Below are positions 43,601 through 58,600 of a DNA stretch of 64,000 nucleotides, piece by piece. The stretch is from Arbacia lixula (taxonomy: Eukaryota > Echinodermata > Echinoidea > Arbacioida > Arbaciidae): NCBI GenBank assembly GCA_963669155.1, contig OZ022597.1, positions 10,372,811 through 10,436,810 of the forward strand. Reading direction: 5' to 3'. Both the position numbers and the translations under genes were made by a program. Within the stretch, counting starts at the first letter, position 1; the number at the start of each line of letters is the position of its first letter. The notes below the pieces were generated by a model. It searched no databases, had not been told where the DNA came from, and worked only from the letters and a program-made list of their open reading frames with translations.

Positions 43601-46600
43601 TAAATTCTAAGATGATACTAAGAACATATTAGGTAATTCATCTATGATCACACAATTAAACACGGCCTTGACAGTAATACAGGTAGACGATTTGTTTTAC
43701 AGAAGAAATGATTTATCATACGGAACTGCAATGATCTTTTACAGTGCCAATTGCATCCACTAACCACCGCCATGTCCTATACCCACACAAACACTACACT
43801 GACACTGATATGGATGGGCGATTTGTTTATAACTTGTTAATTTGTTTATAACTCATGGGAAGAAATGATTAATTATACAGAACTGCCATCTCTTTTACAG
43901 CGCCATTTGCCACACTGACACCCGCCATCTATGACCACACGAACACGACTCTGACGGTGATATGGGTGGACGCGGCATTGGACGGCAGGGAGGTGTGTCT
44001 GAAGGAGTTGTGCACCACACTGCGGATGGACTCCCCGATGTGCTTCCCCACGAACAAGTCCTGCCCGATATTCTACGAGTTTGAGGGCCTTGTGCCGGGA
44101 CGGCGGTACATCGTGTCTGTCGAGTACAACGATGGGATGACGGAGGACGTCCTCTTCAGTCAGACGAGTGAGAAGGTTTTTCATGTAACCGTGTGAACTG
44201 CTCAATCAATAACAAATGAAATCAATCAATAAAACAAGAGCTCAATGCGACAGATAGATATCTTCTTAAGGCAATCAATGGATGTAAATTATTGATTTTT
44301 TTTTCCTATTGTTTCTTTATTTTTTAAAAGGAAAAAAATAGCCGAAAAATAATACAAACAAAATTAAAGGTGAAAAAAATGGGGGAAAAATAATTTGTGT
44401 TTGAAAATAGGGGGAAAATATCCTCTTTTTTATAAGGAAATAGGTAAAAAAAATAGTCTGAATTTCCAGAAAATAGGAAAAAAAATAAGAAAAAATGTAT
44501 TTTCGCAACACATAAAATACTAGGGCACAATACATGTTGGCAACATTTCGTGACCCCTTTGAGGGGGGGTGTTTATATACAGGTTTTACTTTTACCACTT
44601 CTGCTTAAAGTGTGAAAGACGCAGATACATGTCAAAGAGTTAACATCGCCATCTAAAGAGCACACCCCCCCCCCTTATTCACCCCCAGTGCCCAACCCAC
44701 CTGCCTCCGTCAGCGTTACCCAGGCAAGCCGTGACTCCCTAACCCTCGTGCTGGCTCCGCCCGAGGGAGAGTTTGACGGCTATGAGCTGACCGTCTCTCC
44801 GTCCGATGATGCCACGCCCATCCAGCTGGAGCCCGATGTTACCGAGTACCTGATCGACGGCCTGGAGTTCGAAACGTCTTATAACATCTCAGTCTTAACC
44901 TTCAGTGGGACAGGGGGCCTCCGCATTGACAGCATGACAACATCCATCACCGGGTCCACAAGTACGAGTCTATTAAAACATGGGCGTAAAAATCCTTTAA
45001 CAATTCTCCGTCTTCAAGAAATTTTCCCATAATGCTTCCTGATTTGCATTATAAAGAAAATTATGCACATTTTGGATTCCTTCTGCCTATTTTGAGATAA
45101 AATTACCTCCCAAAACTTATTGACTTTCTTGGCCAAATCTGTGGTAATGTGCCATGTGTCAGTAAAACCTGCCATGGATTGGTAAATGTTGATTTTTGCT
45201 TGGTAATTTTTTTTGTTGTTGTTGTTGTTGTTTCCCATTCTTTAAAAAAAAATGTGCACTTGTTTTCGTAGTTCAGTAGAGTTAGATGCATGCAAAAACT
45301 TTGGCTTGATTGAAAAGACTTAGCTGCAGTACGTATGTTTAAACCAGTGACCTCGTGCAAACATTGTAGAGAACCACTCAAACCTGTGCATCATGTGTAA
45401 ATAATGATAGATTTTTGTCAAACCTTCACTCATATGTTTTTTTTTCTTCACATATTTTTTATTGTTAAGTTGTAACCAGTTCTCACTCTCAAACTAGTCG
45501 TGCTTTTCATCCTATCAGGCCCTATCATCATCAGTGTGACAAACGTCATGACCGACGAAGTCATTCTGTCCTGGTCAGACGGCGACCTGGGAGAGTACGA
45601 CCACTTCTTGCTGAGATACACGTCCTCTGAGGGTGAAAGTGAGGAGGAGATCCCCAAGAACCCTAACACTGACCTCTACATCGAGCCCTTGACCGGCCTG
45701 TTGCCTGGTGACCTCATTAAAGTTGACCTCCAGCTTCTCGACGGAAGTTCAACCACTCCCGTGGAAAGTGTCAGTGTGCGCACCGGTAGGTTTGTGCATG
45801 TGCGCCGGATGAAAAAACAGTCAAATCCAGAAGAGAAAAAATATTAGAATTTCTACTCGTTTCCACTGGAAATAAATTTTTTACTGGTTTGAATATGGAG
45901 AGTGAAATGATTTCCGGTAGAAACCATTAGAAAAATAACAGTAGAATACTAGTAGAATCCACTGGTTTCTACTGGTCTTCAATACCCTTAGACTCTACTA
46001 GTTTCTACTTGTTTCTACTGGTTTGATTTTGCAGTTCCTCTTCAGACTAGTAGACTCTATTGGTTTCAGAAAAACAGTAGAAACCAGTAGACGCGTCTCT
46101 TCTGGTTTCTACTGGTTTCTATGGGTATTTCAACCTGGGTGAAATTGGCCCCATGTCGCACTCTTTGTGAAAGATTGGGAGTGTACAGTACATGTAGGTT
46201 TGAGTGAGGTTTTGCCCAATGTAGCACTCTATGTGGAAGATTGAGAGTGTAGAGAAGGTTTGTATGAGGTGTGCCCCATACAGCACTCTTTATGAAAGAT
46301 TGAGAGAGTACAGTGGGTCTGAGTGAGGTTTGCCCCATATAGCACTCTTAAAGGGCATATACTGCACTGGGAAGGCAAAAAACCCTTCAAAAGGTAATTG
46401 TTAGCAATCTTCTTATCAATGGTCTTAAATTCATGTATTGTCCATTTTAGAAGCTCGTTGGAAGTTATTTGCCCTCAAATGATCCACATTTGGAGTAATG
46501 AATGATTAATGATTAAATTCTCAAAATGTTTGGGCCGAACATTTTGAGGATTTGTGATTTCATCACTCATTACTCCAAATGTAGATCACTTGAGGGCAAA

Positions 46601-49600
46601 TAACTTTCAGGAAGCTTCTAAAATGGACAATACATGAATTTAAGACCATTGGCAAGAAGATTGCTAACAATTACCTTTTGAAGGCTTTTTTGCCTTCCCA
46701 GTAGAGTATATGCCCTTTAATCAAAGATTGAGAGTGTATAGTAAGTATGTGTGAGGTTTGCCCCATATAGCACTCATTGTGAAAGATTGAGAGAGTGCAG
46801 TACAGTTTAATCTGAGATTAACGTCACAGCTGATTGCAATCTATTGCGGTCAGATTGCAGTCAACGTATGGAGCTGATTGCATTTGATTGCACTCACTGT
46901 GCATTTGATCTCAGGCTCCACTGTACATGTACATGTAGGTGTGAGTGAAGTTTGCCCCAGATAGAACTCTTTGTTTTAACGTAGGGAGTATATAGAAGGC
47001 ATGTATGAGGTTTGCCCATATGAAGTACAGTCTTTATGAAAGATTTAGAGTGTATAATAGGTGTGAGTGAAATTTGCCCCACATACATGTAGCACTCTTT
47101 ATGAAAGATTGACGGTGTACAATTGCTCTGAGTAAGGTTTGCCCATATGTAGTACTCTTTATGAAAGATTGAGAGTGTATACTAGGTGTGAGTGAAATTT
47201 GCCCCACATAGCACTCTTTGTGAAAGATTGACGTTGTACAATTGCTCTGAGTAAGGTTTGCCCATATAGTACTCCTTATGAAAGATTGAGAGTGTATAGG
47301 TGTGAGTGAGGTTTGCCCCACATAGCACTCTTTATGAAAGATTGACGGTGTACAATTGCTCTTAGCAAGGTTTGCCCATATGTAGTACTCCTTCTGCAAG
47401 ATTGAGAGTGTATACTAGGTGTGAGTGAGGTTTGCCCCACATAGCACTCTTTATGAAAGATTGATGGTGTACAATTGCTCTCAGTAAGGTTTGCCCATAT
47501 GTAGAACTCCTTCTGCAAGATTGAGAGTGTATGCTAGATGTGAGTGGAATTTGCCCCACATAGCACTCTTTATGAAAGATTGATGGTGTACAATTGCTTT
47601 GAGTAAGGTTTGCCCATATGTAGTACTCCTTATGAAAGATTGAGAGTGTATAATAGGTGTGAGTGAGGTTTGCCCCACATAGCACTCGTTATGAAAGATT
47701 GACGAAGTACAATTGCTCTGAGTAAGGTTTGCCCATATGAAGTACTCCTTATGAAAGATTGAGAGTGTATGCTAGGTGTGAGTGAGGTTTGCCCCACATA
47801 GCACTCTTTATGAAAGATTGACGAAGTACAATTGCTCTGAGTAAGGTTTGCCCATATGAATTTCTCCTTATGAAAGATTTATAGTGTATACTAGGTGTGA
47901 GTGAGGTTTGCCCCACATAGCACTCTTTATGAAAGATTGACGGTGTACAATTGCTCTGATTAAGGTTTGCTGATATGAAGTACTCCTTATGAAAGATTGA
48001 GAGTGAGGTTTGCCCCACATAGCACTCTTTATGAAAGATTGACGGTGTACAATTGCTCTGATTAAGGTTTGCTGATATGAAGTACTCCTTAGGAAAGATT
48101 GAGAGTGAGGTTTGCCCCACATAGCACTCTTTATGAAAGATTGACGAAGTACAATTGCCTCTGAGTGAGGTTTGCCTTTATAAACCGGTAGCTCTCTTTG
48201 TGTGCAGTAGATCCGTAAAGCACTGTTTATGAAAGGTTGGGAGTCTAGATTTGTGTGAGTTGTGCACGATATAGCACCCTTTGTTGAGTGTATTTGGCGA
48301 AGCAGATACATGAAGAGTATGGAACTGACAGTGTTGTATGCTTGTGTTTGTATCCGTCAGAACCGGAGGTGGTAACCGACTACTCCGTTGATTTGGTTGA
48401 TGGTGAGCCCACAAGTATCCGACTGCAGTGGCGCGCACCTGCTAGAGGGTTTAAGCGGGGGTACGTAGTGGATTATACCCCCTCCGATGGGGACCAGGAG
48501 TCCCCCATTGAGCTGGGTGAGGAGGAAGAAGAGCTGACATTGAGTGGCCTGCAGTTTGATCAGGAGTACAACGTGACGATTAGGGCTGTCGCAGGGACCG
48601 GGGGGACGTACAGGGCAAGTGCGCCCTCAACGCTATCAGTCACTACAGGTATGAACAGGTTGAAAAGGACAGGACAATGTGACTAGTTCATAAACGGTAC
48701 ATACGGAATAAGAATGAGCTAAGATGACGTTTATTCCTTATGTGACAGATAAGATACCTGTACCATGATTTGTCTAAGTGTATTAGTGCAAAGATACAAA
48801 GCACAGAAAAAATGAATGATTTTGTTATTTTTTAGTCGATTCATCTAGGGCTTCCAAGTTAATGATGATGGCAAGAAGAAGGCGCTCAACGTTACTTTTC
48901 TATCAGATAACTTCAGATCTCGGTTTGGCCAATTCTTGTTATAATTCTCTTTAAAAGGGAATGTAAATGATAAAGGGAAGAGAAAAGAAGAAAATGATAA
49001 TCATAAGAAGCCAAGTTGTGAACATTAAAATGTGTATTTACAAAAAAGGTGAACTGAGATTTTGACTGGACTCATTCAATACCACCATGAACCACATACT
49101 TGTGATGAAATAATTCAATCTATCAATCAATCGATCATGTTTTATTTTATTTTTGTCCGATAACTTCAGGTGCCGGGGAGGCCAATGAGGTCAACATCCG
49201 CCATATTGACTCCACGTCCGTCATCTTCACCTGGGCTGGGACGGGAGAGGGCAACTTCACCGTCAGTCTGACTTCTTTGGGCACCTGCCCCGGCGTGGTT
49301 CCCCCAGGTCTCTGGGTCTCTGAGAGGATGGCCTCCTTTGAAGGCCTGACGCCGGGTGCCCTGTACGCCATCACCGTTGAGGAGGAGAATGGGACTGTGG
49401 TCATTGATCAGGAGCATTCATTTATCACAGGTATGCAGTGAAACAGGCTTTAGTGTCCACCTTTATAGAAAAACTGTCTGCCTTCAAAGACTACATTTCT
49501 CTCTCTTGAATGGTCTTTATATATGACCACCTGTATAGATACCCCACCTGCCTTTAAAGGGCATATGCTGTACTGGGAAGTCAAGAAAGCCTTCAAAATG

Positions 49601-52600
49601 TAATTGTTAAGAATCTTCTTGCCAATGGTCTTAAATTCATGTATTGTCTATTTTAGAAGCTTGCTGAAAGTTATTTGCTCTCAAATGATCCACATATGAA
49701 GTTATTAATGATTAATGATTAAATCCTAAAAATGTACGGGCCGAACATTTTGAGGATTTGTGATTTAATCACTCATTACTCCAAATGTAGATCATTTGAG
49801 GGCAAATAACTTTCAGCAAGCTTCTAAAATGGTCAATACATGAATTTAAGACCATTGGCAAGAAGATTCTTAACAATTACATTTTGAAGGCTTTTTTGTC
49901 TTCCCAGTACAGCATATGCCCTTTAACTCTTTGTGCGTTCACCCGTAAACCCCCTGTGTGTTGCATTATTTTAGCTTCGCCTTGTAAAGGTATTCCAATG
50001 AAAGGGTCTCACATTCGTGCCATGAGTCAAAAACTCCTAACAATGAACCTGACCATGGTATTGTTTGTGAGGAGGGTTTTATTGATTTTCTCCTCTCCTT
50101 CTTTAAATGAACTTCCGGGGTCTGCTGGAGGATGTATAGGAAAATGAGACAAGGGAGGTCTATCGGGAAATACGTGGTTGTGCAAAAATGCGAACGAAAC
50201 ATGTCTACAGGTGTGCAATAATGTGAACGAAATACATGAGTTAAAGAACACCTCCCTTGAGCTGTCTGTACACATGTGGGCCTGTCTACAGTAATTAGGT
50301 TCATTTCTGTTACATTTACTGTAACATATGCATAAATATATTAAATTCCAATTATTTTTTTTGTCTCTGAAATAAACCAGCCAATAACAATAAAATATCA
50401 AAGAAATGTATTGATTTTCACTTAACAAGGTTTTGCATGCTTCAGAAAATTTGCCCTGTACAAATTTGCCATAGCATGTTGGTAACGGGACAGACGCGTT
50501 TGTAACACACTCGTCTGTTCCGTTACCTACGTGATATGGCAAATTTGCACAGGCTTAGTTTAGAAATATATAATAAATGAACATTCAGAGCAGGATTTTA
50601 GCTGAAGTTATTTTGGTGGAAATTAATTCAACACTCTGTCATATTTTGGTGTTGCAAAGTGGTCATAATTTCAAATGATTCAGTTGTGCCAAAAAATATC
50701 CCTTTACTGTAGACAGACCCGTGTACAGGTTTCACTGTGCTTGCATGCAGCCATACAGTGGCACCTGAGATTAATTCCTCTGTGCAGAAAGACCACTAGC
50801 CTTTTAAGATCACATTTCTTATTTCCCTTGAATGGTCTTTATATACAACCACCCACAGGGAAAATTTTTGTACTTTTTTTTCCAGTGAGGGAAAGGTCAG
50901 GGATCTTGATAAGACTGCCTCAAATCGGGGAAAAGTCAGGGAAGTTTGTTTGGCCCAAATATCGTAAAGTATAATCAGTCAGACTCTGTTATATTTTGTT
51001 GCATATCACAACATGTGAAATCGGAAATGAGTTGAAATGACTATCATGTGAATTTAAGAGTTCATCACGGAAAAATCAGGGAAAATCAGGGAGTTCTGTC
51101 TTCCTGAAATGCTGGGAACCCTGATGTTGAAGGGAGCATTGAGATGCAGTGAAATCTTGAGAGGTATGATGGAGTGCCGTAAGTCTCTGTCCTGAGCACT
51201 TTGTATCAGCTCCATACCATCATATAAAGCCCCATGATCTGGTAACCAGTCAGTGTGGCTGCTTATCCAAGTAATCCTCCGTCTTCCCCTTTCTTCTTCT
51301 CCCATATCCTCCCCATCAAGGCCAACCTTCCCAAGCCACATTTACAAGATTAATTGACCAATCACATTCCATTTACAGTGCCAGCCCAGGTCAGCGACAT
51401 CCAGCTGCGCTTCATCAACTCCAGCGCCATCACCTTCTCCTGGACACCGCCCTCTGGGTGTTACGACCGGGTAGAGATCAATTATGCCCCCGACACCTGC
51501 ACCAACCTCTCGCCGGTGGAGTGGGCGCGGGAGGAGGGCAGCACCTACACCCTCACTCCTCTCCAGGCCAATCAGGAGTATGAGCTCTCGCTGATCACCC
51601 TTCAAACCACTGCCAGGAGCTTGCCCTACGACACCAAGCTACGCACCAGTAAGTACTGCTTCTCTGCTCTTATCCCACCGCTGCCACCATGTTGATTTAT
51701 TAACCAGTTGCTCGCGGTTAGATTTTCGGGCTTTGTGAACCCTGGTCCAATTAGGATATCAAAACTTTCCATGGAACTGCAGTTACAAAAGGCGTGTGGC
51801 TTAATTGCGCTTGTTTCATGCGTCGCGTTTGTAATTAAGTCATTTAGGTCCTGATTATAACCTTTCTATTGATACCAGAAACAATATTCTTTGTGGTATA
51901 AAAGGGAAGCAAACTTGGGTTTGTTAACCCTATATAGCCCGGGCTATTTTGAAATCGCATAGCCCGGGGGGGGGGGCAAAAACAGCCCCCCCCCCCCTAA
52001 GATCTCGACCGTTGATCGCACGATCGCGACGAAAATTGGCACGTACGTCACCAATGACGTAATCTCCGCAATTCAATTGTCAATGGCACCAAAATTATTC
52101 AAATTTATTTTTAATTAATTAATTATGCTAATTAAATGCATAAAATCATAATTTGGTTCTAAATCTTTAAATATAGCCCCCAAACTGCTAGATTTCAGTC
52201 CAGACACTCTTCTTAGGATTATTATCAAATCAGGATTTAAAAAAATTGCAATATCAAAAATATCAAAGTTTTTCTTATGTAATTTATTGTTTTTTTGAAT
52301 TTCGTATATATTTCTTTGTTTTTCCGACTTTATGTTTTTCATTTTTTTTTCGATGGAAATCATTGGCGACACTATTTCAGTCATAAATAACATGAAATTT
52401 ATTGTTTTTCATCAGTAAAACTAAAAATAATGATACATTTATGAATTTTGGCTAGATACAGAGTTTGCATTGGATTTGTACATGAAATCACGTTTTTGAG
52501 CAATTTTTGGTCTGACATGCATGTACAAAATGTTACGTAACTTTGAAACCGCGTACCCCCGCGACGCAAATTTGGTCTCAAAAGTTGCGTGAGATTTGAA

Positions 52601-55600
52601 GGGAAAAAGTCATTAAACGTCGCGGCGCAATCTTTTCGCGTTACAAATATATTGCAAAAAATGTCGAGGGGGGGCTGTTTTTGCCCCCCCCCCCCCCCCC
52701 CCGGGCTAGATAGGGTTGAGAGGGGTATCACCCAATAAATAAAGGCTCACTCACAATAAGCAGGATGTGACCACTCTAGAGGTAATAATGCTTCATTTCA
52801 ATAGTGGTCACTCTTGTTTATACCGTCCAATCATTGATTTTCTTCAATCAATATCACCCTGCACTTTAAAAGAGTTGCTAGGAGGATGTGGGGACAGATT
52901 GTTCTTTCATTGTAACATATTGGAGGCCACTTTAATAGGTTCTGACCACTTTCTCGCCCTTTCCCACAATTATCTTACCCTTCAAAGGTTGTTGAATTTA
53001 GTAAGCTTAGCGGTCCGTCAGTTTAAAAGACCAGAAAGGCCAGCGTTCCAACAATAGTCTATTCGGTCATTTGATTCATTCCATTTCCGCCGCATCGCTT
53101 AGTATTATAGTATTACTACATGGACCCATGTAGGGTCCATGATTATAATGATGAAAGGTCTTTTGAACAAAAAGAACACTGCCAGCCATATATTGAACAG
53201 GCAGGGGATTATCGAGCCTTTCATAGGAAAGTTCGCACGCGGAATTCCCGGATATAACTGCAGTCTTTTGTGTCTTGAACTTTTGACAAGACGCCTGATA
53301 TTTGCTAGTGTGTACACCTGAAAGGTTGCCCTTCAAATAGACTTTCTGTCTCACTATGGTTTTTATCAATTTACCAAATTGAATTTAATTGAATTGGACT
53401 TGCCTGTCTCCACGCCCCACCCCACAGCCTGCCCAGAGGCTGAGAAGCTTAACGTGGGTATGGTCCAGGCAGACAGCATCTCCCTGACGTGGGGTAACAC
53501 CACCGACCCCTCTGCCACCGGCTTCACCCTGGTGGCCACACCCGAGGCCCTGCCCCCCATCACCGTTCCCCTCGACCTCTCCTCCCTGGAGTATACCTTC
53601 GTGGGCCTTTCCAGCGGCGTGGAGTACAGCATCATGCTGTTTGTCAACGGGACGGATGTCAGCGACGCGGTCACCCAGACCACTTGTAAGTATATGTATA
53701 TTCACAATGTGAACCATTGTCTGGGCCATGTGGATTCAATTCAATTTAACTTTATTCCACTCGATGCAATTTACAGTAAAACAAAACTCAGTGTCAGGTC
53801 TGGTCAGCCAGACCACTTGTAAGTATGTTCACATAGCTATGAAGCATCGTTTGGGCCATGTGGATTCAATTTAATTCAATTCAACTTCGAGTCTACCTCT
53901 CTACTCATCAGCTCTTCATGCTTTCTGGTTTACAGTTACAAAATTGATCCTGAGTATTAGATTGTCAAGAAGTTTATTCACAGCAATGATAAACACCCGG
54001 GTCAAATCCTTCTTTATTTTGCACACAGCCTTTGTAAGTGAATAGATAAATGCTCTTCAACATGTACATGTGGCTCTGTGACAGCATCAGTAATATCTTC
54101 TATTATGGAAGAAGCTAAACTGATCCGATGTATGGTAAGAGTGACAGGAATTTTCTCTCATTTTGTGTGTTCAACCCACCAGGCCCCAGCAGAGCTCAGA
54201 ACGTCACAGTGACGTTCTTTACCCAGACCTGCCTTTCCTTCTATTGGCTGCCTGCAGAAGGAGAATTTGACAGGTATGAAAAACAGCTCAGAGAGCTCTG
54301 TATGAATGAGATACATAGGTGATTGCATTGTAACTTTAGTACTAATCAGCAGGGACATGAACTACAGCACTATATAAGCAAATATTTCTGCATGCAGATA
54401 TTTTTGTGGATAACAGTGCCACAGACTTTTTGAGATTGGCATGCTGGTAACTTTCATGCACAATGCAGAAAAACACAGCACTAGTATACATACACAACAA
54501 ATTCCCAGCCAAAGATGCAGATTTTAGTTGTTTTTTACAACTTTTTTTAAACGTTGGTACAGTATTCCAAAATTACATTTGTATTTATTACCAGCAACTT
54601 TGATGAACTACTGAATATTATTATTTGAAGATAAACATTTACATGCTGCTACTGCTAGTGATATGATATTGAAACTATTGAAATAATCTGTTTGAATTTA
54701 TGCAATAACATAGTTAAGGTATAAAGATTGTTTTACAAATCAATATTTTGTAAATATGTATTTGATTGATTTAATAACTCACAATAGATAAAACATGTCA
54801 CAAAAGCTGGAAAAACATGTAATTTGTAGTTTGTATTTATCAATTCATCCTTGACACCTTTTTCTCCACAGCTATGAGATATTTATTCGCTATGGCAACC
54901 CCGCTGTGACGGCCTATGAGGCCAGCGTGTTCCCTGACGATGACCTGAGTTTGCTAGTGGAGGACTTAGATGCTGGGGTTCTATACACCATCAGCGTGGT
55001 TACCATGGTGAACGGGATCAGAGGGGAGCCAGCACTCATCACTCAGCGAACAAGTATGTTCACAAGATATAAGATAGAAGATATTTTTATTCAATCCAAA
55101 ACCGTGGAAATTTGCTTTCCACCAGCACAATACCATGACAGTGCAATACATATATTGCAATATCATTGACACATATAAACAATGAGCTGGAAAACATATC
55201 TAAACATGGTTGTAATTCATCTGGGTAATTGTAGATTATGTACTATAATATGTGACATTATAATTAAAGACTGAAAAATCATTACCTGCAGAATTGAGTT
55301 CATATCATTAGTTTCTTTCTCATTCTACTCCTGATGTAATAAGATATATTAGATTTACTTTGATTATTCATCAGTTTTAATACATTGTCATTCTCATTTT
55401 CCATCGCAAATGTTGTGAAATACACAGTCCTAAGTATCAGAAACATGAGCAACATGGTTGCTGTGATTTCCTTGTTTACAATTATTATGTCCAGTAACTT
55501 TTTTCCAACTCTTAGAGGAAAATAATGTCAAGAAATCCACAAAAGTAAGACAAATTGCCTAGTGGTGGTCGCTTGCAGAGCAGCAAGCAGCTCAGTTGAG

Positions 55601-58600
55601 AAATGATGGTCACCCCAGTCGAATTGGAATAGTTTGAAAATAGATGAAAAATAGGAAGAACATAGACCAAGAAAATATAGTTTTAGCTTACACTGTATAT
55701 GTTTTGGAACATACAGTACATGTCAAAAAAAATATAGAATAGAAGAAAAATAGTGAAAATCTGTTAAATAAGATTAAAGTTTTATACTGCAAATTAGCAA
55801 TGAAATAGTGGAGCATTTATTGAGAGGGGGGGGGGGAATTTTTTTTTATTTTTACACAATATTTGTGGAAAATAGTTTAAAGATAGTCAACCTCATTAAG
55901 AAATAGGGAAAAATATTTGAAAAATGGTGTGATTTTTACACTATTTTTAAATAATATATTTTTAAAAAATATATAACACAATCAGGAAATAGCAAAAAAT
56001 ATAGGAAAAATAGTCAAAAAATATATTCTTCTCTTGGTCAAAATGACTGGGGCAAACCTGTCTATAAAGACCACTCCAATGGAGACAGAAAAACATTATT
56101 TATCGACATGTGCTTATAACTCTCTCATTATTTAAAAGCTAAATAATGATCAGCTTTGCTCTAAAGAGGCCTCTATCCTGAATGTCCTGAATAATAAAAT
56201 CTTTATGAATTTCATCATGCACCCCTTCAGTTGACAACCTGTTGATGGTGGAAGCGGTGGATAACGACGAAGAAGCCCTCTACATCTCATGGGAAGCCCA
56301 GCCCGACGCACTCTACTACAGCCTGGTCTATCTCCCGACCAACGGGAACGACACCGACCTCTCTAACATCACGGGTCTCTCGGCAGCCATCGGCGGCCTC
56401 ACCGCGGGGAAGCGCTACGTCTTTATCCTCTCAGTCCAGCTGAATGACGGCAGCTCAAAGCTGCTTGCCCAGACCTCCTACACACTCAGTAAGGCTGTGT
56501 TCACTATTTTAACCCTATATAGCCCGGGCTATTTTGAAATCGCATAGCCCGGGGGGGGGGGGGGGGGGGGCAAAAACAGCCCCCCCCCCCCTAAGATCTC
56601 GACCGTTGATCGCGCGATCGCGACGAAAATTGGCACGTACGTCACCCATGACGTAATGTCCACAATTCAATCGTCATTTGCATCAAAATTATTCAAATTT
56701 TTTTTAAATTAATTAATTATGCTAATTAAATGCATAAAAATCATAATTTGGTTGTAAATCTTTAAATATAGCCCCCAAACTGCTAGATATCTGTCCAGAC
56801 ACTCTTCTTAGGATTATTATCAAATTAGGATTTAAAAAAATGGTAATATGAAAGTTTTTCTTATGTATTTTATTGTTTTTTTTAATTTCTTATGTATTTC
56901 TTTGTTTTTTTGCTTTATGTTTTTCATTGTTTTTTCGATGGAAATCGTTGGCAACACTATTTCAGTCATAAATAACATGAAATTTATTGTTTTTTATCAG
57001 TAATAATACAAATAATGATACATTTATGAATTTTGGCTAGATACAGAATTTGCATTGGATTTGTACATGAAATCACGTTTTTGAGCAATTTTTGGTCTGA
57101 CATGCACATACAAAATGTTATGTAACTTCGGAACCGTGTACCCCCGCGTCGCAAATTTGGTCTTAAAAGTTGCGTGAGACTTAAAGGAAAATAGTCATGA
57201 AATGTCGCAACGCGATCTTTTCGTGTTACAAATTTATTGCGAAAAATGTCGAGGGGGGGCTGTTTTTGCCCCCCCCCCCCCCCCCCGGGCTAGATAGGGT
57301 TAAATCTCCTCACTGTGTTGCCCAGACCTCCTACACACTCAGTAAGGCTGCGTTCACTATTTTAAATCTCCTCACTGTGTTGCCCAGACCTCCTACACAC
57401 TCAGTAAGGCTGTGTTCACTATTTTAAATCTCCTCACTGTGTTGCCCAGACCTCCTACACACTCAGTAAGGCTGTGTTCACTAATTTAAATCTCCTCACT
57501 GTGTTGCCCAGACCTCCTACACACTCAGTAAGGCTGTGTTCACTAATTTAAATCTCCTCACTGTGTTGCCCAGACCTCCTACACACTCAGTAAGGCTGTG
57601 TTCACTATTTTAAAACTCCTCACTGTGTTGTGCCCAGACCTCCTACACACTCAGTAAGGCTGTGTTCACTATTTTAAAACTCCTCACTGTGTTGCCCAGA
57701 CCTCCTACACACTCAGTAAGGCTGCGTTCACTATTTTAAAACTCCTCACTGTGTTGCCCAGACCTCCTACACACTCAGTAAGGCTGTGTTCACTATTTTA
57801 AATCTCCTCACTGTGTTGCCCAGACCTCCTACACACTCAGTAAGGCTGCGTTCACTATTTTAAATCTCCTCACTGTGTTGCCCAGACCTCCTACACACTC
57901 AGTAAGGCTGTGTTCACTATTTTAAATCTCCTCACTGTGTTGTGCCCAGACCTCCTACACACTCAGTAAGGCTGTGTTCACTATTTTAAAACTCCTCACT
58001 GTGTTGCCCAGACCTCCTACACACTCAGTAAGGCTGTGTTCACTATTTTAAAACTCCTCACTGTGTTGCCCAGACCTCCTACACACTCAGTAAGGCTGTG
58101 TTCACTATTTTAAATCTCCTCACTGTGTTGTGCCCAGACCTCCTACACACTCAGTAAGGCTGCGTTCACTATTTCAAATCTCCTCACTGTGTTGCCCAGA
58201 CTTCCTACACACTCAGTAAGGCTGTGTTCACTATTTTAAAACTCCTCACTGTGTTGCCCAGACCTCCTACACACTCAGTAAGGCTGTGTTCACTATTTTA
58301 AAACTCCTCACTGTGTTGCCCAGACCTCCTACACACTCAGTAAGGCTGTGTTCACTATTTTAAAACTCCTCACTGTGTTGTGCCCAGACCTCCTACACAC
58401 TCAGTAAGGCTGCGTTCACTATTTTAAAACTCCTCACTGTGTTGCCCAGACCTCCTACACACTCAGTAAGGCTGTGTTCACTATTTTAAAACTCCTCACT
58501 GTGTTGCCCAGACCTCCTACACACTCAGTAAGGCTGTGTTCACTATTTTAAAACTCCTCACTGTGTTGCCCAGACTTCCTACACACTCAGTAAGGCTGTG

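Noticed and set aside
46894-48311. Long minus-strand open frames (repeating FIKSAMWGKPHSH-like peptides)
   Set aside because: Products of the 118-bp minisatellite read in reverse.
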